Origin: Verrucomicrobiota bacterium
GTDB lineage: Bacteria > Verrucomicrobiota > Verrucomicrobiia > Opitutales > Opitutaceae
Direction of reading: 5' to 3'
Assembly (NCBI GenBank): GCA_030916665.1
Contig: JAUPWC010000602.1
Coordinates: 1 to 12,255, forward strand
DNA length: 12,255 nt
The notes under the pieces were generated by a model that had not been told where the DNA came from, did no database searches, and worked only from the letters and a program-made list of their open reading frames with translations. How positions within the stretch are numbered: the stretch's first letter is position 1; the number at the start of each line of letters is the position of its first letter. The position numbers were made by a program, and so were the translations under genes. Below are positions 7,819-12,255 of this stretch, piece by piece.

Positions 7819-10739
7819 TGCGTCCGCTCTCCCACCTCGTCCTCGCCCTGTTCAGTCTGCTGCCGCTGGCCGCCTCCGCGGCGGACCGTCCCGTGCACAT
7901 CGTGCTGGTGGGCGACTCCACCGTCACCGACGACTCCGGCTGGGGCCACGGCTTCCGGCAGTTTGTCGGCGAGGGCGCGACCATCACGAACCTGGCGCGC
8001 GGCGGGCGCAGCTCGAAGAGCTACCGCGACGAAGGGCATTGGGACAAAGCGCTCGCCGCGAAAGGCGACTACTACCTGATCCAGTTCGGCCACAATGACC
8101 AGCCCGGCAAGGGCCCCGAACGCGAGACCGATCCCGCCACGACCTACTACGAAAACATGGCCCGCTACGTGGACGAGGTCCGCGCCCAGGGTGGCCAGCC
8201 GGTGGTGATCACCTCGCTCGTGCGCCGCACGTTTTCCAAAACCGATCCAAGCAAACTTGAATCCGCGCACGTGCCCTACGCCGAGGCGGTGAAGCGGCTC
8301 GCCGCGGCGAAGCAGGTGCCGCTGATCGACCTGCACGCGAGCAGCCAGGCTTTCTGCGAGGCGCTCGGACCGCAGCGCACGGCGGAGTTCAATTTCCCCG
8401 ACAGCAAGGGCAAGAACGACACCACGCATCTGCAGACGGTCGGCAGTGTGGCCTTCGCGCGCTTGGTCGTGGACGACCTGCGTCGCGCCGTGCCGGCGCT
8501 TGCGCCGGTGCCGCTGCCCGAGCCTGTGAACCCGCTGTCGCTGTGGTATCGCCAGCCGGCCCGTGTCTGGGTCGAGGCGCTACCCGTCGGCAACGGCCGG
8601 CTCGGCGCCATGGTCTTCGGTGGTCTCGCGCAGGAGCGCATCCAGTTCAACGAGGACACCGTCTGGACCGGTCAGCCGCACGAATACCAGCACGCGGGTG
8701 CCGCGAAATTCCTGCCCGAACTCCGCCGCCTGCTCGCCGAGGGCAAGCAGAAGGAGGCCCACGAACTCGGCATGAAGGAGTTCATGAGCATTCCGCTCCG
8801 CCAGAAGGCCTATCAGCCCTGCGGCGACCTCATCCTCAATTTCCCCGGCCACGAGGCGGCGACCGACTACCTGCGCACGCTCGACCTCGACACCGCGGTC
8901 GCGACCGTCCGCTACCGGGTTGGCGACACGGTGTTCACCCGTGAGACCTTCGCGAGCCATCCTGACGGCGTGATCGTGGTGCGCGTGAGCGCCGACCGGC
9001 CCGGGCAGCTGAATTTCACGGCCCGCATCACGAGCCCGCATGAAGGCGCGGTGGCCACCACGCTCGGTGTCTCCGGCCAGGTGAAGGACGGTGCCATCCG
9101 GTTCGACGCCCGTGCGCAGGCTTCCACCGAAGGCGGCCGCACGCACGCAGAGAACGGCGCCCTGGTTGTGTCCGGCGCCGACAGCGCCACGCTCGTGCTC
9201 ACGGCCGCCACGAACTACGTGAACTTTCAGGATGTCAGCGCCGATCCTGCGGCTCGCACCGCACCGCTGATCGCCGCCGCGGCGGTGAAGCCGTTCTCCG
9301 CTCTCCGCTCCGCGCACGTTGCCGACCATCAGGCGCTCTTCCGGCGCGTATCGTTTGATCTTGGTTACAGTCCGCAAAACCTGCCGACCGACGCCCGCCT
9401 GCGCGCGACCGACAAGGCTTCCGATCCCGCGCTCATCCCGCTCTATTTTCAGTTCGGCCGCTATCTGCTCATCGCCAGCAGCCGCCCCGGCGACCAGCCC
9501 GCCAACCTGCAGGGCGTGTGGAACGACAGTCTCCGGCCCTCGTGGGACAGCAAATACACCGTGAACATCAACACGGAGATGAATTACTGGCCGACCGAGG
9601 CGGCAAACCTCGCCGAGTGCGCCGAGCCGTTGTTCGCGATGATCGACGACCTCGTCGTCAGCGGCCGCAAAACCGCGCAGGCCCACTACGGCTCGCGCGG
9701 CTGGGTGCTGCACCACAACACCGACCTCTGGCGCGGCACGGCGCCGATCAACAATTCCAACCACGGCATCTGGCCGACCGGCGGCGCATGGCTGACACTC
9801 CACCTCTGGGAACGCTATCTCTTCACGCAGGACCGCGGCTTCCTCGATCACCGCGCCTATCCCGTGATGAAGGAGGCCGCGGAGTTTTTCGTCGATTTCC
9901 TCGTGCGTGATCCGAAAACGGGCTGGCTGATCAGCGGTCCGTCCAACTCGCCCGAGCAGGGCGGGCTCGTCATGGGGCCGGCGATGGACCACCAGATCAT
10001 CCGTGCGCTGTTGGCCGCCACGGCGCGGGCGGCGGATATCCTCGGGACCGACGCCGACTTTGCGCAACAGCTGCGCACCATGCACGCCGAGATCGCGCCC
10101 AATCAGATCGGCCGGCACGGCCAGTTGCAGGAATGGCTGGAGGACTTGGATGATCCCAACAACAAGCACCGCCACGTCTCGCACCTGTGGGCCGTGTTCC
10201 CGGGCGACGAAATCCATCCCGGTGACCCCAGGTTCTTCGAGGCCGCCAAGCAGTCGCTGCGTTTCCGGGGCGACGACGGCACCGGCTGGTCGCTGGCGTG
10301 GAAGATCAATTTCTGGGCCCGCTTCCTCGAAGGCGACTACGCGCACAGGATGATCCTGCGCCAGCTGCTGCTTGTGGATGCCGCTGCGCCGCAGAATTCC
10401 TCCCACGGCGGCACCTACGCCAACCTCTTCGACGCGCACCCGCCGTTCCAGATCGACGGCAACTTCGGCGCCGTGTCCGGCATCGTCGAGATGCTGCTCC
10501 AGTCCCACCGCGGCGGACTCGACCTGCTGCCCGCGCTGCCCAAGGCCTGGCCCGACGGCAAGATCACCGGCCTGCGCGCCCGCGGCGGCTTCGAGGTGGA
10601 TCTCGAATGGCGTGGCGGAAAGCTGGTCACCGCCAAGGTCCGCTCGCTGCTCGGGAATCCGGTGGCGTTGCGCTATGGCGACTCCTCCAAGGAGCTGACG
10701 CTGGCCAAGGGAGAAACCTTCACTTGGAACGGAAAATGA
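7818..10739 (+). CDS. Secreted CE12-GH95 fusion: rhamnogalacturonan acetylesterase plus alpha-L-fucosidase/alpha-L-galactosidase
   Basis: The product is 973 aa. The ATG at 7818 overlaps the previous stop by one base and opens a signal peptide ending AASA. Residues ~23-233 are an SGNH/GDSL esterase of family CE12 (RhgT/YesT type): GDST with S34, GRSSKSY, GHND with N93, and DTTH with D201 and H204. CE12 removes acetyl groups from rhamnogalacturonan. A short Pro-rich linker follows ([11 protein letters not shown]), then a full GH95 inverting glycosidase from residue ~242 ([19 protein letters not shown]). GH95 marks are [10 protein letters not shown] with N583 and N585, SNSPEQG with E713 (general acid), and QIDGNFG with D880. 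T581 stands where fucosidases carry His, which hints at alpha-L-galactosidase. The junction is in frame, with no stop and no plausible internal start that would restore a signal peptide, so it reads as a true fusion. The stop overlaps the next gene. Confidence 0.88.
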   Translation: MRPLSHLVLALFSLLPLAASAADRPVHIVLVGDSTVTDDSGWGHGFRQFVGEGATITNLARGGRSSKSYRDEGHWDKALAAKGDYYLIQFGHNDQPGKGPERETDPATTYYENMARYVDEVRAQGGQPVVITSLVRRTFSKTDPSKLESAHVPYAEAVKRLAAAKQVPLIDLHASSQAFCEALGPQRTAEFNFPDSKGKNDTTHLQTVGSVAFARLVVDDLRRAVPALAPVPLPEPVNPLSLWYRQPARVWVEALPVGNGRLGAMVFGGLAQERIQFNEDTVWTGQPHEYQHAGAAKFLPELRRLLAEGKQKEAHELGMKEFMSIPLRQKAYQPCGDLILNFPGHEAATDYLRTLDLDTAVATVRYRVGDTVFTRETFASHPDGVIVVRVSADRPGQLNFTARITSPHEGAVATTLGVSGQVKDGAIRFDARAQASTEGGRTHAENGALVVSGADSATLVLTAATNYVNFQDVSADPAARTAPLIAAAAVKPFSALRSAHVADHQALFRRVSFDLGYSPQNLPTDARLRATDKASDPALIPLYFQFGRYLLIASSRPGDQPANLQGVWNDSLRPSWDSKYTVNINTEMNYWPTEAANLAECAEPLFAMIDDLVVSGRKTAQAHYGSRGWVLHHNTDLWRGTAPINNSNHGIWPTGGAWLTLHLWERYLFTQDRGFLDHRAYPVMKEAAEFFVDFLVRDPKTGWLISGPSNSPEQGGLVMGPAMDHQIIRALLAATARAADILGTDADFAQQLRTMHAEIAPNQIGRHGQLQEWLEDLDDPNNKHRHVSHLWAVFPGDEIHPGDPRFFEAAKQSLRFRGDDGTGWSLAWKINFWARFLEGDYAHRMILRQLLLVDAAAPQNSSHGGTYANLFDAHPPFQIDGNFGAVSGIVEMLLQSHRGGLDLLPALPKAWPDGKITGLRARGGFEVDLEWRGGKLVTAKVRSLLGNPVALRYGDSSKELTLAKGETFTWNGK

Positions 10740-11605
10740 AAGCCCTGCTGCCGCTGCTTCTTTGTTTGTTCGCGTTCACTGCTGCTCTCGGCGCCGAGCC
10801 CGTCTTCCACCGCGACGTCGAATACGGCCAGGCCGGCGGGGAGAAACTCCTGCTCGACGTCAGCGTGCCGGCAGGGGAGGGGCCGTTTCCCATCGCGATC
10901 CTCGTGCATGGCGGCGGCTGGAGCAGCGGGGACAAGGCGCTCGTGGACGGCGGCGCGGGCATCGGCATCTGGTTCAACGCGCTCACCGAGGCGAAATACA
11001 CCTGGTTCTCCATCAATTACCGTCTCGCGCCGAAGCACCGCTGGCCCGCCTGCCTCGACGACGTGCTCACCGCGATCCGCTGGGTGAAGGCCAACGCCGC
11101 GAACTACCAGGGCGACGCCAACCGCATCGCGCTCTTCGGCCACTCCGCCGGCGGGCATCTGGCCTGCCTCGCGGGCACCGTGGTGGATGACTCCGCGCGT
11201 GTGCAGGCGGTGGTCGGGTTCGCTCCGGTCTCCAACCACGAGCAGGAGCTGCCCATCCGCGGCGGCGTCAGCACGTCGCTCCAGAATCTCCTCAACCGCC
11301 CGAAGGAAGTGACGCCCGAGTCGCTCGGCTTGCTGCGCGCCAACTCGCCGATCAACCACGTCCGGCCCGGTCTGCCGCCTTTTCTGCTGGTCCACGGCGA
11401 CGCCGACAAGACTGTGCCGATCCAGCAGTCCTACGATTTCCAGGCCAAGCTTCAGGCCAACGGCGTGGAGTGCGAGTTGCAGGTGCTGCCCGGCGCGCCG
11501 CACCGGCTGTCCGAGTGGGAAAAGGCCGCCCCCGGTTACACCGCCCGCTACCTCGCTTGGCTCGACCGCCATCTGCGACCAGATGCGGCATCCGCCCAGC
11601 CATGA
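10736..11605 (+). CDS. Secreted alpha/beta-hydrolase esterase, BD-FAE/Aes-like
   Basis: The product is 289 aa. The ATG at 10736 overlaps the stop of the CE12-GH95 gene (ATGA) and opens a signal peptide ending near TAALGA. The fold marks are HGGGW at 58-62 (oxyanion hole), NYRLAP, GHSAGG with nucleophile S137, HGDADKTVP with the likely acid D224, and GAPH with H256. This set is typical of the HSL-like/BD-FAE group of carbohydrate esterases, whose members act on acetyl or feruloyl esters of plant polysaccharides. Position in a pectin operon next to a CE12 module suggests a pectin or oligosaccharide acetylesterase. A feruloyl esterase is an alternative because some pectins carry ferulate on arabinan and galactan side chains. 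The triad is visible in sequence; the substrate is inferred from neighbours only. Confidence 0.8.
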   Translation: MKALLPLLLCLFAFTAALGAEPVFHRDVEYGQAGGEKLLLDVSVPAGEGPFPIAILVHGGGWSSGDKALVDGGAGIGIWFNALTEAKYTWFSINYRLAPKHRWPACLDDVLTAIRWVKANAANYQGDANRIALFGHSAGGHLACLAGTVVDDSARVQAVVGFAPVSNHEQELPIRGGVSTSLQNLLNRPKEVTPESLGLLRANSPINHVRPGLPPFLLVHGDADKTVPIQQSYDFQAKLQANGVECELQVLPGAPHRLSEWEKAAPGYTARYLAWLDRHLRPDAASAQP

Positions 11606-11636
11606 AGCGCTTGGCCGACTTCGCTTTTGGAGCCGC

Positions 11637-11755
11637 GGTGACCTCGCTGCGGTTTTCGCGCGTTGCGGGTGAGGTCGCCCTGTCTCCAGCAGCGACCCCG
11701 GCAATCAGCCTCGTGAAGAGGCCGGCGAGGCCGGCTTATGACCTCACCGCTGCGG
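11637..11755 (+). repeat. Imperfect direct and inverted repeats able to form two alternative stems
   Basis: Direct copies are TGACCTCGCTGCGG (11639-11652) and TGACCTCACCGCTGCGG (11739-11755), the second with a 3-nt insertion. Between them, GGTGAGGTCGCC (11668-11679) can pair with 11637-11648 (12 bp, three of them G-U, 19-nt loop). Alternatively its first nine bases (11668-11676) pair perfectly with GACCTCACC (11740-11748). The two pairings exclude each other. Pairing was worked out by eye; no folding energy was computed. Confidence 0.5.
11718..11735 (+). repeat. Tandem 9-bp repeat GAGGCCGGC x2, also a tight hairpin
   Basis: Two adjacent copies of GAGGCCGGC lie at 11718-11726 and 11727-11735. 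Because GCCGGC is self-complementary, 11721-11726 and 11730-11735 form a 6-bp GC hairpin with a 3-nt loop. It lies within the longer loop of the downstream alternative stem. No T-run follows, so it is not a typical terminator. Confidence 0.6.
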
Positions 11756-11782
11756 CCTCAGGGCTTGCCGGTCTGGAAGGCC
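11754..11782 (+). terminator. Possible weak terminator-like hairpin
   Basis: GGCCTCAG (11754-11761) can pair with CTG (11773-11775) and AGGCC (11778-11782), giving 8 bp with a 2-nt bulge and an 11-nt loop. The sequence after it is only mildly T-rich (GGGAGTTTGATT), so it lacks the strong U-tract of an intrinsic terminator. It is the best candidate for an end to the pectin operon, and it overlaps a possible promoter. Confidence 0.2.
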
Positions 11783-11793
11783 GGGAGTTTGAT
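11765..11793 (+). promoter_or_regulatory. Possible sigma-70-like promoter for the SDR gene
   Basis: TTGCCG (11765-11770, 4 of 6 to TTGACA) and TTTGAT (11788-11793, 4 of 6 to TATAAT) are 17 bp apart, the ideal spacing. They lie in the AT-richest patch of the spacer, about 20 nt before the ATG at 11815. Both boxes are weak matches and such pairs arise by chance, so this is only a candidate. Confidence 0.25.
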
Positions 11794-11814
11794 TCCTGAA
11801 CTGTATTTTCATCC

Positions 11815-12255
11815 ATGAAATCCGAAGAATATCTGAAATCCTATTTTGGCCTCGATGGCAAAGTGGCCGTCGTCATCGGCGGCACCGGCGAACTGTGCGG
11901 CGCGATGGCCGAGGGCCTCGCGGGCGCGGGCGCCGAGGTCGTGATTGTCGGCCGCAGCCTGGAAAAGGCCGAGGCCCGTCTCGCCAAGATCGCCGCCGCG
12001 GGCGGCAAGGCCTGGTTTCACAGCGCCGAGGCCACCAACAAGGCCGAACTCGAGGGCCTGCGCGACGCCGTGCTCAAGCGCAGCGGCCGCGTGGACATCG
12101 TGGTCAACGGCGCGGGCATCAATTCCGCCACGCCGTTCTTCGACATCAGCGAGGAGGAGTTCGACCGCATCCTGCGCGTCAACGTGAAGGGCGTTTTCCT
12201 CGGCTGCCAGGTCTTCGGCAAATACCTCGTCGAGCGCGGTCAGGGCGGCTCCATC
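11815..12255 (+). CDS. SDR-family oxidoreductase, N-terminal part (3' end outside window); possible fructuronate reductase
   Basis: The frame is open from the ATG at 11815 to the window end, giving 147 codons. There is no signal peptide, so the protein is cytoplasmic, unlike the enzymes before it. The Rossmann signature is GGTGELCG at 22-29 (a T-G-x-x-x-G-x-G variant), VGRS ends the second strand, NGAG at 98-101 replaces the usual NNAG, and N123 (RVNVKG) is the conserved helix-4 Asn. The catalytic Ser-Tyr-Lys lies beyond the window. The [12 protein letters not shown] pattern resembles, from memory, SDR-type D-mannonate oxidoreductases (fructuronate reductases such as YjmF), and a hexuronate transporter lies in the same cluster. 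That would make it the first reductive step after uronate isomerase. Related SDRs such as gluconate 5-dehydrogenase-like or KduD-like enzymes (5-keto-4-deoxyuronate pathway) remain possible. The start is supported by the coding frame only; no Shine-Dalgarno is seen. Confidence 0.8.
   Translation, partial: MKSEEYLKSYFGLDGKVAVVIGGTGELCGAMAEGLAGAGAEVVIVGRSLEKAEARLAKIAAAGGKAWFHSAEATNKAELEGLRDAVLKRSGRVDIVVNGAGINSATPFFDISEEEFDRILRVNVKGVFLGCQVFGKYLVERGQGGSI

Larger units (their letters stand above)
11606..11814 (+). other. Structured spacer between the pectin operon and the SDR gene; probably non-coding
   Basis: This 209-nt gap is the only sizeable non-coding stretch in the window. It holds two imperfect copies of a TGACCTC/GCTGCGG block exactly 100 bp apart, a 9-bp tandem repeat, and several inverted repeats that can pair in competing ways. 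A 65-codon frame (11602-11799) starts on an ATGA overlap with the esterase stop. Its translation is Ala/Arg/Ser-rich, has no recognisable domain, and runs straight through the repeats, so I treat it as probably not a gene. I suspect a dispersed intergenic repeat of this bacterial group or a leader for the following gene, but neither can be settled from one copy. Confidence 0.5.

Noticed and set aside
8510..8545. Possible frameshift or lost stop making an artificial CE12-GH95 fusion
   Set aside because: The frame is continuous, the linker is a reasonable Pro-rich spacer, and no second signal peptide or start is visible before the GH95 domain, so a real fusion is the simpler reading.
8580..10508. 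Long minus-strand open frame (642 codons) opposite the GH95 domain
   Set aside because: Low-complexity antisense translation without family motifs, opposite a complete GH95 with all catalytic residues.
11721..11735. GCCGGC-GAG-GCCGGC hairpin as an intrinsic terminator
   Set aside because: No T-run follows on either strand, and the stem is short.
11602..11799. 65-codon frame starting with an ATGA overlap after the esterase
   Set aside because: The overlap resembles real junctions in this operon, but the translation is Ala/Arg/Ser-rich with no domain and runs through direct and inverted repeats. More likely a repeat or leader. Conservation of the protein sequence rather than the DNA in relatives would reverse this view.
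1..12255. Mobile elements, CRISPR arrays, tRNA or rRNA genes
   Set aside because: No transposase, integrase, regularly spaced repeats or recognisable RNA gene was seen on either strand.

Overview
The window is a dense, one-strand (+) pectin-degradation gene cluster in high-GC DNA. It probably comes from a Verrucomicrobiota bacterium of the Opitutaceae type. That assignment is inferred from the protein style, GC-rich third codon positions and lack of Shine-Dalgarno leaders; no rRNA or taxonomic marker is present.

Layout: (1) 2-340, the C-terminal end of a DUF4861-like protein. (2) 356-2944, a secreted two-enzyme fusion of GH105 (unsaturated galacturonyl/rhamnogalacturonyl hydrolase) and GH28 (polygalacturonase). 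(3) 3030-4373, an MFS hexuronate transporter of the ExuT/ACS type. (4) 4376-5428, a PL10 pectate lyase. (5) 5425-6396, a CE8 pectin methylesterase. (6) 6424-7818, a second, stand-alone GH105. (7) 7818-10739, a second fusion joining a CE12 rhamnogalacturonan acetylesterase to a GH95 alpha-L-fucosidase/alpha-L-galactosidase. (8) 10736-11605, an alpha/beta-hydrolase esterase of the BD-FAE type. (9) 11606-11814, a structured spacer with repeats. (10) 11815 to the window end, the N-terminal part of an SDR oxidoreductase, plausibly the cytoplasmic fructuronate/mannonate step.

How it fits together: every polysaccharide-active protein with a visible N-terminus carries a Sec signal peptide. The esterases (CE8, CE12 and perhaps the BD-FAE-like protein) would strip methyl and acetyl groups. 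PL10 and GH28 would cut the galacturonan backbone. The two GH105 domains would remove the unsaturated ends that lyases leave. GH95 would remove a terminal alpha-L-fucose or alpha-L-galactose. The transporter would import free uronate, and the SDR could reduce the keto-uronate inside the cell. Genes 3-8 are tightly packed: a 2-nt gap, ATGA or TGATG stop/start overlaps, and gaps of at most 27 nt apart from the 85 nt before the transporter. They probably form one transcription unit.

The most notable points are the two enzyme fusions, the Thr at the specificity position of the GH95 domain (suggesting alpha-L-galactosidase), and the 11606-11814 spacer, which can fold into two mutually exclusive stems. 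No tRNA, rRNA, CRISPR array, transposase or SusC/SusD pair was seen.
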